Shown piece by piece: positions 10,710 to 20,689 of a stretch of 64,000 nucleotides of DNA; position 1 is the first letter of the stretch, and every line of letters starts with the position of its first letter. The DNA is taken from the NCBI GenBank assembly GCA_030710605.1, contig CP092870.1:53705921-53769920 (forward strand), written 5' to 3'. Below the pieces are notes generated by a model. The model saw only the letters and a list, made by a program, of their open reading frames with translations. It was not told where the DNA came from and did not search any database. Source of the DNA: Cordylochernes scorpioides. Lineage: Eukaryota; Arthropoda; Arachnida; Pseudoscorpiones; Chernetidae. A program made the translations under genes and the position numbers.

Positions 10710-11012
10710 CTTATCCCTAGTACACGTGGTACTGGCCATGATAATCATGGTGGGTAGTTAGCGACTGATTTTACTGTACGTGCACCACATCTCTACACAT
10801 GTGTAAAGCAGTTCGACTTTACACTTACAAATGCGCCAGAGCTCCGTTTAGTTACTTGCACTCGCTGGTGGGGGTTGGATTTTTACAAGAATCGGGAGCC
10901 ATTGGAGCATTTTTTTTATCATAAAAAAAGTGCTCAATGCGGGAATCGAACCCGGGTCGTAGCGGTCAAAAATCAACGTTTTAGACCATTCTTCCACCTA
11001 CCCCCTAAAAAG
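10710..11012 (-). mobile_element. tRNA-derived SINE, near full length
   Basis: On the minus strand the head resembles a tRNA, with GGTGGAAGAATGGTCTAAAA (A-box-like) and GGTTCGATTCCCGCA (B box). A body of about 200 bp follows (GCTCCAATGGCTCCCGATTC, ACACATGTGTAGAGATGTGG) and it ends near CCACGTGTACTAGGGATAA. Partial copies lie at 12685-12855, 59712-59818 and 61928-62185. It would be transcribed by RNA polymerase III from the internal boxes and mobilised by a LINE. Confidence 0.8.
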
Positions 11013-11314
11013 GAAATTGATTTTAACAAAAATTTGTAGGTTCTAATGTTGTATCTAACAGTTGTGTTGATAACAAGATCTAAATTGTCGGTAAAACTCC
11101 AAACACACATTGAGGCAGTTTTAAAGTAATAATTACTTCACACAATGGTGTTCTATACTTGTGCAAATCTTGACCCATCAGCAAGTTGACAAACATGGTT
11201 CGAACATCTTGCTAGTGCAAAATTTCAACTTCCCAAAATACATGTACTTACAGTATATGAATATCCTGAAGATAGAGGTTGCCTGGCCGACATTAAAATT
11301 TCTATGAAAAATAG

Positions 11315-11395
11315 ACACTTCGGCCAATTAGAGTTTTTTTTTCTCAACGTTTCGACAAAAATCTTTTGTCTTCGTCAAGAGAAGTAAATCCTTTT
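11315..11395 (-). ncRNA. Hammerhead ribozyme motif (Penelope-type), minus strand
   Basis: The minus strand reads ACTTCTCTTGACGAAG, a stem II of GACAAAA with TTTTGTC, GAAAC, a stem III of GTTGAG with CTCTAAT, then GGCCGAAGTGTC. The core is TTGACGA rather than the canonical CTGACGA, so activity may be reduced. ACTTC can pair with GAAGT as stem I. Penelope-like elements are known to carry minimal hammerheads of this form. It faces the copy at 11757. Confidence 0.7.
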
Positions 11396-11756
11396 TGGGG
11401 GGTCGGTGGAAGGATGGACTAAACCGTTGGTTTTCGACCGCTACCGCTTAGAAATGGTTTTCAAGTGAACTATGGAAATAAGCTTATAGGACAGTATAAT
11501 TACATTCAAATATTTGCTTCGAGCAGCAGAATGATTCAATACAGTATTAGAGCTCTGAGAAGCGGTCTGGTGGATTAAATTGGCGAAACCGCTGGGAGGG
11601 TTCACCACTGATGAGCCAAGCCCTCCCAATATATTTTTTCATCGCAGTAAGGACAGTAGAAGTTCGTTTTATGTATAAAAGAAACATTCGCGCTTTTAAA
11701 TCCTTTTATTTTATATGTATAGATGGCGCGTTATTGCTTTGTGTTAAAAAAAATAG
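11396..11756. repeat. Dispersed module between two facing hammerheads
   Basis: No gene is seen. The stretch 11510-11740 (CAATACAGTATTAGAGCTCT, GGGAGGGTTCACCACTGATG, TTTTTTCATCGCAGTAAGG) recurs at 30890-31100 and, shortened, at 19880-20080. It contains a hairpin AGCGGT...ACCGCT. It probably belongs to the terminal region of a Penelope-like element. Confidence 0.45.
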
Positions 11757-11836
11757 TACTTCTCCTGACGAAGACAAAAGATTTTTGTCGAAACGTTGAG
11801 AAAAATAAAAAAAACTCTAACTGGCCGGAGTGTCTA
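11757..11836 (+). ncRNA. Hammerhead ribozyme, canonical core
   Basis: The order is TACTTCTC, CTGACGA (11765-11771), stem II GACAAAA/TTTTGTC, GAAAC (11790-11794), stem III GTTGAG paired with CTCTAAC across an A-rich loop, then TGGCCGGAGTG. All invariant core bases of a type I hammerhead (CUGANGA and GAAAC) are present. Stem III is very short, as in the minimal hammerheads described from Penelope-like retroelements, which may act as dimers. Related motifs are at 11315, 16600 and 61403. Confidence 0.82.
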
Positions 11837-11901
11837 TTTTTCTTAGAAGTATATGAATAGTTCTGTTCTTCTTCTTTCTTATCTCCACTCTCTCAACCAT
11901 A

Positions 11902-12580
11902 TAGTCACGAAGAAATTAGGAAAAACAAACTTCAGGATGACGTGTCAATTTATTTATTGCAAGCACAAATTAAAATTGATGAAATACATGAGAGCAATGA
12001 GGAAAGTTTACGTAGAGTAATGAAATATAAAAACATCTCAATTAATAATCTGTACATAAAATATAATGAATAATTTGCTACATAAATCCTTCCCTATGGG
12101 AGCTGTGACCACAGTTTGCAAATATTGTAGATACTGACATGGATCTGAAGTGCTTCTGTCAAAGATTACCTCTGAGATTTTGAATTCTGTCCCTAGTGCT
12201 TTGCGTCCTTTCTTTTTCGGCGTTGTCGTCAAATCGTCTATAGGGACATCGTCATCTTGGAGGAAAGTCTTGGCTTTAACACGGCGGTGGAATTCTGGAG
12301 CCAGTCTCTGAAAATGTAGATCACAGCACCCGTTACCTCAAGGTCTTCTCGGCGATCTTCAGTTTGTCTTTCCTAATCTACCCAGCATCTCCACCAAATG
12401 TCACGTAGAAAATTAGGAAAGACAAACTTCAGGATGACGCGGCAATTTATTTATTGCAAGCACAAACTAAAATAGATAAAATACAAGAGAATCAATGAGG
12501 AAAGTTTACGCAGAGTAATGAAATATATAAACATCAAAATTACTAATATGTAGAGAAAATATAATAAATAATTTGCTACA
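11902..12580. mobile_element. Small LTR-flanked element (TRIM-like), two family B LTRs
   Basis: Two direct repeats, 11902-12082 and 12399-12580, each match family B (GTCACG.AGAAA.TTAGGA to TTTGCTACA) and enclose 316 bp. No target duplication is evident, so it may instead be two solo insertions. An inverted scrap of the LTR (AGTTTGTCTTTCCTAAT) lies at 12361-12377. The interior is unlike its AT-rich surroundings and holds a possible exon (12170-12307). Confidence 0.55.
12170..12307 (-). other. Possible 46-codon exon or captured coding piece
   Basis: On the minus strand CATTTTCAG precedes and GTAATC follows an open stretch of exactly 46 codons. It begins RLAPEFHRRVKAKTF and includes VPIDDLTTTPKKKGRKALG. 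The charged, lysine-rich composition looks like protein, and splice-like boundaries flank it in phase 0. The frame stays open beyond the donor to about 12040, so it could equally be a plain retroelement gag remnant. An alternative frame over 12230-12345 is also open. The protein is not recognised. Confidence 0.35.
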
Positions 12581-12684
12581 ATTTTATTATCAATTTTTCA
12601 TCGCAGTAAAGGAAAGTAATATAAGTTTGCTTTATTTAGTTTTAAAAGATGCATTCGCTTGTAGTTTTATTTCTTGTATTTACA

Positions 12685-12855
12685 AGTATGCCAGAGCCCC
12701 GTTTGTTTACTGGTGGGGTTAGATTTTTGCAAGAAACAGGGGCCATTAAAGTAAGTTTTTTTAATCTTCAGAAAAAGATGCCCAATGTGCTGGATTCGAT
12801 CCTGGGTTACGGATGTTCAAAATTGCCAGTTTACACCATTCCTCCACCAGACCAG
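12685..12855 (-). mobile_element. SINE fragment
   Basis: A diverged copy of the SINE at 10710-11012. Shared blocks are GCCAGAGCCCCGTTTG, GGTGGGGTTAGATTTTTGCA, GGGGCCATT and GGATTCGATCCTGGGTT (B-box region). The 3' part is missing. Confidence 0.6.
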
Positions 12856-13202
12856 CTATTGAAAAACCTCGTATGAAGCTTTAATTTTACATGATGTCAT
12901 ACCTCTACTAGATCTTCTGTTGATAATTCAAAGATTGAATTAAGTAAAATATTTCAAAGAATTGCTAACTCTATCAGTTTAATAATACCTAAACAAACAA
13001 AAAAGCCTTTATTTAGGGTCACTGACCCTATACAGGATTCACCAGAGGTATGCATAAGAACAAAGCAGTGAGACAAAGGAAATAACAATATATACAGAGT
13101 AAGAAGAAAAAGAAAAAAAAACAAGAAAAGAAGAAAAAAAAGAAAGAGGGAAGCAAGAAATCAACACAAAAAGAGTAGCAGTAAGAAAGTGAGGAGTGAG
13201 TA

Positions 13203-15208
13203 TCACTTGGCCTTCTTCTGAGATATGGACTTGTGGAAACCATAAAACGCCGTAGCAATATACTTATTCTGGGTCATATTGTAAATTATTGATGGAAGTG
13301 AAGCACAGAGTTGCCCAGTTTTGAGCATAAGGGTTCTTCTTTCTTCTTTCAGAGCAGGGCAATCAAAAATATAGTGAGTGATTTCATTTTTTAGTTTTGA
13401 ATTACAGAAGGTACAAGTCGGGTCCTCACCGCAGAGCATCTTGGTGTGGTTTTCTCTAAAAAAAAACTTGAAAGTATTCTAACTTGTGCGAGTAGTCTTA
13501 CAACCGGGAAAGGAAAATCTCCTAAAAGGTATCCCTCCGTCATGAAAGATATGTGAATGTCTTTGTAGTGAGAGTATAGCTTAGATTTATCCATTCTTGT
13601 AAGGTCGTTTTGTATAGATTGGTCTGCCGCTGTTTTTAAGAGCCCTGTAATCGCGCTCCTCAGCGTTTCAGGGTCATCACAGGAAACAAGTGTAGGGGAT
13701 CCATTATTGTTAAGCAGATTGGTGAGCTTTTTAATGAAACCGATGGGTGTGCCCGAAGCATTAGACAGTTCCCGTGTTCTATTAAAACATATACGTGGCA
13801 ATCTGTCACTGCTCATATTCAACACCCGCAGCCAATACTTCAGGGTTAATTTTAAGGCTGTTACACTCAATGAGATACGACCGGTTTCTAATCTGATTAG
13901 GTAGCCTGGAGTGTATCTGGGCAGATTCAGGAACCTACGGATAAATATGTCTTGTATACTATCCAATAAGTCTTTATGCTCTGTTGCCCACAATGGAGCG
14001 GCATACATCAGGACAGCTCTCACTATTGTATCAAAGAGTTTGGTTGATACATTTATTGACTTTGCTTTTGATTTTTTTAATATTGGGTGTGTGGCGTTAA
14101 TTGCTGTAAGTGCTTTTCCTTTAAAGTAATTTGCCGGGTGAGTAGTTGTTATTGTTGGCGTCAGAGGGAATCCCAAGTATGTATATCTTGAAGTTATTGT
14201 TATGGGTTTATCATTCCAGAACCATCTATCCTTATTTGAGGGTTTACCTCCATTACGGAACACCATAATCTTTGACTTGGACTCATTTAGTGTCATTAAG
14301 TTCTCATCGAGATATTCTTTCAGTATTTTGATCTTCTTTTGGAGGTTCATCCTGGACTCACCTATAATTGCTATGTCGTCGGCGTACAGCAATAAATGGA
14401 TATCTCCAAATTCTGGCAAATTTACACTCGGCAGGTCTGAGTTATTATAAATTTCGATTAAGTCCGTGATAAATAATATAAATAGCAGTGGGGAAAGTGG
14501 TTCTCCCTGGAGGACTCCCGAGTTTATCTTAATACTTTCCGTAAATGATCCCTTCCATCTGATAGCTATAGTTGCTTGTTCGTAGTAACTTCTGATCGTA
14601 CTTATGAATTGGTGACTTATGCCTAGGTTGTAAAGTTTTTTCCAAAGTGTTGAGTGAGGTACAGTATCAAATGCCTTCCTTAGATCGACAAAAAATACAT
14701 ATAGTTTTCCCCTCTTTTTTCTTAATGATAGTTGGATTAAAGTAGTTAGTGTAAATATGTGGTCAATACATGATCTTCCTTTTCTAAATCCCGCTTGGTT
14801 TTCGGGTATAACCCTTCTTCCTTCGACCCATTCCTCCAGTCGTGATCTTAGGATTGATGTGAAAAGCTTTGATACATTGCTAATCAGTGCAATACCTCGG
14901 TAGTTGGAGGGGCTGTTCTTATAACCATTTTTAAAGATTGGGTGTATAGTGGAATTAGTCCAAATTGCTGGGTATTTTCCAGTCGTCATAACACTATTGT
15001 AGAGTTGTTTCAACAGCAGTATGTACGAATCAGGGAGTGTTTTTAATACTTCATTGGGGATGCCATCGGGCCCGCATGCCTTGTTACTCCTCAAACCAGC
15101 TATCTCCTTGTATATGTCTGCATTGGTTATCTCTGAGTCCAATAAAGGATCGTTTTGAGAAATCACATTATGTAAATTACAAATTCTCAAATTTTTCTCT
15201 GTAGTCAT
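13203..15208 (-). pseudogene. LINE ORF2: reverse transcriptase and C-terminal zinc motif, frameshifted
   Basis: The long frame (13391-15208, 605 codons) contains an RVT_1 domain. Visible motifs are NKACGPDGIPNEVLK, NYRGIALISNVSKLF, NQAGFRKGRSCIDHI, FFVDLRKAFDTV (first catalytic Asp), SGVLQGEPLSPLLF and LLYADDIAI (catalytic YADD). A frameshift in the run of Ts near 13440-13470 moves the last part into another frame (13203-13439). That part holds CTFCNSKLKNEITHYIFDC, a CCHC zinc motif, and the stop. The polymerase core itself looks intact. The clade is not assigned. It would nick and copy its RNA by target-primed reverse transcription. Confidence 0.88.
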
Positions 15209-15352
15209 TAGTTCGCGGTAAAAGTTCAGCCAGTCCTGTATAGATATTTCTCCTTGGATTATAGATGTGCTTTTGTAGAGCGCAATAGTTTTCCAGAAGG
15301 TCTTTGAGTCTTTAGCATTTCTGAGTATTTCCTGTTTTTCATTATCAAAGCC

Positions 15353-15970
15353 TTACCTTTTTAGATCCAATAAAGCGAGATATTTCTTTCTAGAAGAAGC
15401 ATAACATTCTCTGTCTTCCAATCTATTTGTTTTACGATATTTCTTCAGACTTTCTTTTGCCGGTTTTTTCATATCATAGCAGTCCTTATCGAACCACGGC
15501 TTAGATTTCCTGGGGCCGCCCTTAATTGAGTAGGTTATTTTTGCAGATGACATTGCTTCCAAAATTCGCTGATTGAAAGTGTATACAAGGTCATCGGAGG
15601 CTGGTATGTTTTTTTCCCGCAATTCTTCCAGTTTCATTTTAAACATTGCGAGTCCATCGGGTGACCATCTATATCTCGTAATATTATAATCTTCCCGTTC
15701 GGTTTTTTTCTCATTGAAGTTTTGGCCTTTTATCGTTAAAACCAAAGGGTGGTGGTCAGAGTACAGTTGGTCATCGACTTTGAAGTCCAGTAAAATTTGT
15801 AGTGAACCCTGTGAGAGTATGCAATAGTCAATAGTTGAAGAGCCTCTTTCAGATATGTATGTAAAATCTCCATCTTTATCACCTCTAGATCTTCCATTAA
15901 CTATTGTCAAAGAATTATGTTTAATAATACCTTTTTTTGGCAATATGTTTCTTATGATAAATATTATCAA
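15353..15970 (-). pseudogene. LINE endonuclease C-terminal part
   Basis: A 205-codon frame carries RGSSTIDYCILS and YSDHHPLVLTI, the last two conserved blocks of an APE-like (EEP) LINE endonuclease, then a linker with lysine-rich helices. The N-terminal catalytic residues are missing because of 5' truncation. About 145 bp with stops or a frameshift separate it from the reverse transcriptase frame, although both belong to the same ORF2. Confidence 0.75.
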
Positions 15971-16022
15971 TTAATATATATCTACAGACCTCTTCTTCTT
16001 TCTTATCTGCAAACAATCATAT

Positions 16023-16261
16023 TGCTACGTGAAAAATTAGGAAAGACAAACTTCGGAAATATCTTTACGAGACTGCTAACCAAAATAAAATTATTTTTGA
16101 GCCCCAAGACAAACTTCGGGATCACACAGCAATTTATTTAGGGCAAGAACAAACTATGATTGATAAAATACAAGATAAGGAAAAGAAGGAAGTTTACAGA
16201 GTAAAAAATATAAATATCAAAATTGATACTCTGTTAATTAAATAATAAATAATTTGCTACA
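16023..16261 (+). mobile_element. Solo LTR, family B, with ATAT duplication and an internal insertion
   Basis: It runs from TGCTACGTGAAAAATTAGG to TTTGCTACA and is flanked by ATAT at 16019-16022 and 16262-16265. Inside, a 51-bp foreign piece (16057-16107) lies between two copies of GACAAACTTCGG (16045-16056 and 16108-16119). The 51-bp piece is the inverted relative of 281-331. Confidence 0.85.
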
Positions 16262-16590
16262 ATATTGAGGTATCAAGCTTGTATAGCTTGAGGCGTTTGA
16301 TGGTGTCTGCTGGGGATGAGTAGAGTTCATCAATGGACGAGCCAATACAGTCAATAATGTTGATAATTGCACTTAGTATATAGTGTGAAAAATCTTGCAA
16401 CTTTGCATAGTTAAAAACCCTAGTCGCCATATTTGACGTCTCGAATATCGTTAAATGAAATTTTTGAAAAAAATCTCAAACACACACGCCTATGCTTTAA
16501 ACGAGGAACATTACGAGAAATCTTGTAATTGTAAGAAATATTTTATATCTCGAAGATAAAGGCTGCCTTCTGTCCGGTGTTCATAGTTCT
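16262..16590 (-). other. Repeat remnant with short open frame
   Basis: Minus-strand 16262-16380 reads IGSSIDELYSSPADTIKRL then KLYKLDT and matches 62400-62480 on the plus strand at the DNA level. It is the other side of the repeat into which the solo LTR at 16023 inserted. No complete gene is present, and 16390-16590 holds nothing recognisable. Confidence 0.4.
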
Positions 16591-16599
16591 TAAAATAAA

Positions 16600-16680
16600 A
16601 ATACATTTCGACCAAAAAAAGTGTCAATTACTCAACGTTTCGAAAAATGTGTTTGTCCTCGTCAAGGAAAAGTAAAAAAT
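16600..16680 (-). ncRNA. Degenerate hammerhead motif
   Basis: The minus strand gives CTTGACGAGGACAAAC, then TTTTTCGAAACGTTGAG. The core GACGA...CGAAAC is kept, but the first C is T and stem II is weakened. A partial second copy (TTCTGGCCGAAGTATC) lies at 16875-16895 on the plus strand. These are Penelope-type terminal remnants. The rest of 16680-17056 is AT-rich with nothing further. Confidence 0.5.
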
Positions 16681-17056
16681 AGAGCATTTGGCAAGGTTTT
16701 ATTAAAACATTTATAACGCCTTGCGAAATGCTTTCTTTTTACAAGGTTCTCCCAAAAGTTCGTAAACACTTGCAAAAAAAAATTGAAATACCAATATTAT
16801 TGGTTTAAGAAAAACACGAACTTTTGAAACAACCATATATTTTTCCTTAACGTCGAGAAAATAAAACCTTTTCTGGCCGAAGTATCTCTATTTTAAGAAA
16901 TATTTTTATAATATTTGCATATATATACCTTATAAAAATACAATTTTATTAATTTAGTGGTTAAAAAGGCATAAATTATAGCGAAATAAGAATCGTCTGC
17001 TATTTTAAAGCAACAATAAAAATATTAAATTTTGAAAGATATTCCCTGATAGCGCA

Positions 17057-17320
17057 TTAGCAGTGATCAGCCGAGAAGAAGCGTGGAGGTTGGTCATTCT
17101 TATCATAGGCATTGGAACATCCCAGAAGATCCTTTTTCTTGAGGACTTCAACTTTTGGTGGACTCATGGGGTAGTCCGGTGGGAAATGGACTTCGTATAT
17201 CTCACCAGAAGAGTTACATGGGATTGGACGCTGCTTAGATCCATCACCACGGCTGAAGGAATTTGAATCCAAGTTGAGTCCGCGGAGCATTCGCTCACCT
17301 GAGTAAACATCCTTAAACAT
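17057..17320 (-). other. Unidentified open frame, 87 codons
   Basis: The minus-strand frame is GC-richer than its surroundings and contains GEIYEVHFPPDYPMSPPKVE. This weakly recalls the FPxxYPxxPPK motif of ubiquitin-conjugating enzymes, but no catalytic HPN or Cys block follows, so that assignment is not supported. TTTACTCAG|GTGAGC near the start resembles a splice donor. It could be an exon fragment or retroelement coding sequence. Confidence 0.3.
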
Positions 17321-17384
17321 CTTAGACCAGCCTATATGACCTCAAGTTGGAACGAAATAGACGGCGATCCCCTTGGTGATCTGG

Positions 17385-17600
17385 GCCTTGGAACAATAGA
17401 CCCTATATCTCTTGAGGTAACCCGGATTCCTGGAGTCCCCACGGACTAAAGTCGCCAACTATCCGGGTTCACGTCTAATGGTGGACATCCAGTTTATCAG
17501 ATGTCACCCGGCTGATTTGTACTTGGGAATGTTCTGCAGGTCTTCAGGAGTAAATTTACTTATTCCTAGGAGGGTGGCTGTTTGAACCTATGAAGGTGGT
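17385..17600 (-). pseudogene. Coding remnant plus one diverged satellite unit
   Basis: Minus-strand QTATLLGISKFTPEDLQNIP is followed by a sequence matching the 123-bp satellite core (plus strand GAGGTAACCCGGATTCCTGG and GTCGCCAACTATCCGGG, 17413-17467). The same order, coding fragment then satellite, occurs at the right edge of the big array. No gene function is left. Confidence 0.5.
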
Positions 17601-17947
17601 ATGCGGGACATCTGAAGAGAAGGTGTTCGACAGTTTGGTCTTCCTCGTGGCATCATGAGCAGGTAGAATAGCCTTTTGATATTTTTGCAGCAACGGCTTT
17701 GACAAATCCGTGACCTGTAATTGTAGCGGCGGTGCCACAAATAGACCCTTTTAAAATTTGAATAATCTAATTAATTAAAAATTATAAGCAAAAAAAGATG
17801 GGTGGTTTTTGGGATATAGTATTGTCGCGATGAAAAATAATTAAATAGGCTCCTGATTTACTTTAAATATGTATTTAATCAGTTATATGAAAGATTTTAA
17901 ATATAAAATAAAGGTTAACTATACTTAGTCTAGCCATAAATATTGTT

Positions 17948-18615
17948 ACAAAACCAAATCAGTCTGATCGACCGCGCGTGCAACGAACGCAAGCAGCTAT
18001 AAAAGCCATTCGCGAAAGAATTCGTCGAAATCCACGCCGCAAACAAAAGATCTTAGCAAAGCAGATGAATTTAGCTCCAAGAACAGGTCATTTGATAACC
18101 CCTGCTCTTAGAGATATTAGAGGGGTTAGATCAAAAATGCTGTTGGCGCAGCATGATGGTCGGTGGCATGAGAGAATCCTTTTTACAGACGAGAAATTTT
18201 TCACTATCGAGGAAAATATTAATCGTCAGAATGATAGGATATATGCTCGTAGCTCGCTAGAAGCTTCTTTGAAAGTCAGAAGACTTGAAAAAGTCACTAA
18301 TCTTCTTCTGTCATGGTTTGGTGGGGAGTTAGCTACCAAGGTGTAACAGATCTCCACTTCTGTACCAAATGGGTAAAAACTACAGCTAAAAACTATCAAG
18401 AAGATAATTTGTAACAAATAGTGAAGCCTCTGAATACAAAAATGTTTAATGGAGAACATTGGATATTTCAACAAGTTTAAGCTTCTGCTCACAAAGCTAA
18501 GTCAATTCAACAATGGTTGGAGACGAATGATCCGGAGTTCATAAAGGTCAATGAATGGCCCTCTGGAAGCCCTGATTTAAACCCCCTTGATTACAGTTTG
18601 TGGGCATATTGAAGT
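17948..18615 (+). pseudogene. Mariner-type transposase relic
   Basis: The open part (17978-18346) includes an N-terminal HTH region (KAIRERIRRNPRRKQKILAK) and ILFTDEKFF (first catalytic Asp). After a stop at 18344, further blocks survive in shifted frames: EHWIFQQ, AHKAKSIQQWLE and SGSPDLNPLDY near 18460-18600 (third catalytic position an Asp, as in DD34D mariners). Several deletions and stops make it inactive. No clear TIRs were found. Confidence 0.75.
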
Positions 18616-18734
18616 TGATACTCAAAATAAATGTACATAACACTCTAGAGAACCAACGGACATATTAACAAGAAATGAGGAAATCGAAGCATTAGCGCAG
18701 CAAGTGACACGAAGATAAAAAGGATTATATTGTA

Positions 18735-19740
18735 ACAATATATTTATCAAGACAACGATAATCTCCCTGTTAGTTATAGAAGAAGAAACACAAGTCAGGG
18801 AGAAGAGCTTCGTTATATAAGAGAACGATGGTACAAGTTTTCAGGCAAGACGTCTTTCTACGGGTACTATATGAAGACAACTATAATCTCCCTATTAGCT
18901 ATAGAAGGAGAAACACAAGTCAGGGAGAAGAGCTTCTTTATATAAGAAGACAATGGTACAAGTTTTCAGGCAAGACTCTCTTAAACGGGTACTATATCAA
19001 GACAACTATAATCTCCCTATTAGCTATAAAAGAAGAAACACAAGTCAGGGAGAAGAGCTTCTTTATATAAGAAGACAATGGTACAAGTTTTCTGGCAAGA
19101 AGTCCTTCTACGGGTACTATATCAAGACAACTATAATCTCCCTATTAGCTATAGAAGAAGAAACACAAGTCAGGGAGAAGAGCTTCTTTATATAAGAAGA
19201 CAATGATACAAGTTTTCTGGCAAGACGTCTTTCTACGGGACTATATCAAGACAACGATAATCTCCCTATTAGCTATAGAAGTAGAAACCCAAGTCAGGGA
19301 GAAGAGCTTCTTTATATAAGAGAACGATGGTACAAGTTTTCAGGCAAGACGTCTTTCTACGGGTACTATATCAAGACAACTATAATCTCCCTATTAGCTA
19401 TAGAAGAAGAAACACAAGTCAGGGAGAAGAGCTTCTTTATATAAGAAGACGATGGTACAAGTTTTCAGGCAAGACGTTCTTCTACAGGTACTATATCAAG
19501 ACAACTATAATCTCCCTATTAGCTATAGAAGAAGAAACACAAGTCAGGGAGAAGATCTTCTTTATATAAGAAGACAATGGTACAAGTTTTCTGGCAAGAC
19601 GTCCTTCTACGGGTACTATATCAAGACAACTATAATCTCCCTATTAGCTATAGAAGAAGAAACACAAGTCAGGGAGAAGAGCTTCTTTATATAAGAGAAC
19701 GATCGTACAAGTTTTCAGGCAATACTCCTTTCTACGGGTA
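18735..19740 (+). repeat. 125-bp tandem array, about 8 copies
   Basis: The unit contains TAATCTCCCTATTAGCTATA, GAAACACAAGTCAGGGAGAA and GGTACAAGTTTTCAGGCAAG, repeating every 125 bp with high identity. Because 125 is not a multiple of three and each unit is nearly stop-free, overlapping frames of about 80 codons appear. These are not genes. It starts directly after the mariner relic. Confidence 0.95.
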
Positions 19741-19879
19741 AAAAATGGCACGAGGGGCAAAGGTTCATATTTATACACTTTCATGAAAAATTTTTACATA
19801 ATTATAAATTTTGCTAAGCTATATTGCTGAAACTATTAATACAAAGTGTGAAAAGTTTGAAAGAAATTATGTAGTACAA

Positions 19880-20080
19880 ACATCAGACTAATACAACACA
19901 GATTCCACATTTCGGTGTACCATATATAAGCTGAATGATCCAATACAGTATTAAAGAAGCGGTCAATATTTTTCATCGCATTAAGGACAATAGAAGAGTT
20001 TTATTTATTTGTGAAAAAACATTCACGCCTTAATATTTTCATTTGTTTTATATAGATGGCGCATTATTGTTCAATTTTAA
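19880..20080 (+). repeat. Dispersed module shared with 11510-11740 and 30890-31100
   Basis: It shares AATGATCCAATACAGTATTA, TTTTTCATCGCATTAAGGAC and TATAGATGGCGCATTATTG. It is probably part of a Penelope-like terminal region. No gene is present. Confidence 0.45.
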
Positions 20081-20099
20081 TATGCTTAATTTGTTTTTA

Positions 20100-20493
20100 A
20101 TATTTTGATATGAATTTAGGAAGGATGAAAATAATTTTGAATACTTCTGCAATGCTGTCATCCAAGACAATTTGGTCCATTATCAATTCCATTGCCCATT
20201 TCTACAGGAAAAGAGACAGGAAATTCGCGAAATTTCGGGGCTAACTCATTATAATGAACAACATGTATATAAAAATTTTACTACTCTCCTGCTGAATAAA
20301 ACATTTGTTTATAAATATTTAAAAAATTTTAAGGCGATTGATAAAATGAGGGAAGAAGTGCTCAACTCTACAGACAAACGTCTGATTGCTTTTCCTCCTC
20401 ACCCATGTACATTATAACCTTTTCGGGTACTCCCCTTGTAAGACAATAGTGTATTAATAAATGGGTTTTTTGTTGTTGTTGTTGTTGTTAAAT
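20100..20493 (+). mobile_element. LINE 3' end with (TTG)n tail
   Basis: A coding remnant (20172-20417) carries a Cys/His motif (HYQFHCPFLQEKRQEI), as at the C terminus of the LINE at 13 kb. After the stop come AATAAATGGG and a (TTG)n tail (20470-20489). It is heavily 5' truncated. Confidence 0.65.
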
Positions 20494-20689
20494 AATTTTC
20501 AATGGAGAAGACTAGAAACATCTTCCCAGGACTTCGCTTCTATAAGTATAGGGAAGAAATAAGGTTAAGTTGTCCAGTTTACCATAAATGTAACAAAAGA
20601 TTTAAGAAAAGTAAGAGCGAGGTTTTACTCCAGCACACCCACCCATACCACCAACTCCTCAGTCTCATTGCAAGCTACACGATAACTTT

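Larger units (their letters stand above)
12990..15970 (-). mobile_element. 5'-truncated non-LTR retrotransposon (LINE)
   Basis: It encodes the end of an apurinic-type endonuclease, a reverse transcriptase and a C-terminal zinc motif, in that order on the minus strand. The 3' end has CCTGTATAGGGTCAGTGACC, an AATAAA-like signal and a short TTTG tail near 12990. The 5' end breaks off inside the endonuclease at about 15970. Decayed copies of the same or a sister family lie at 20690-21536 and 31120-32215. Confidence 0.9.

Noticed and set aside
17057-17320. Ubiquitin-conjugating enzyme (FPPDYPMSPPK)
   Set aside because: Only a short proline motif matches; no HPN, no catalytic Cys and no flanking fold elements are visible.
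18828-19694. Series of overlapping 80-codon open frames
   Set aside because: They are products of a 125-bp tandem array with few stops; every unit shifts frame, and no start or splice context exists.
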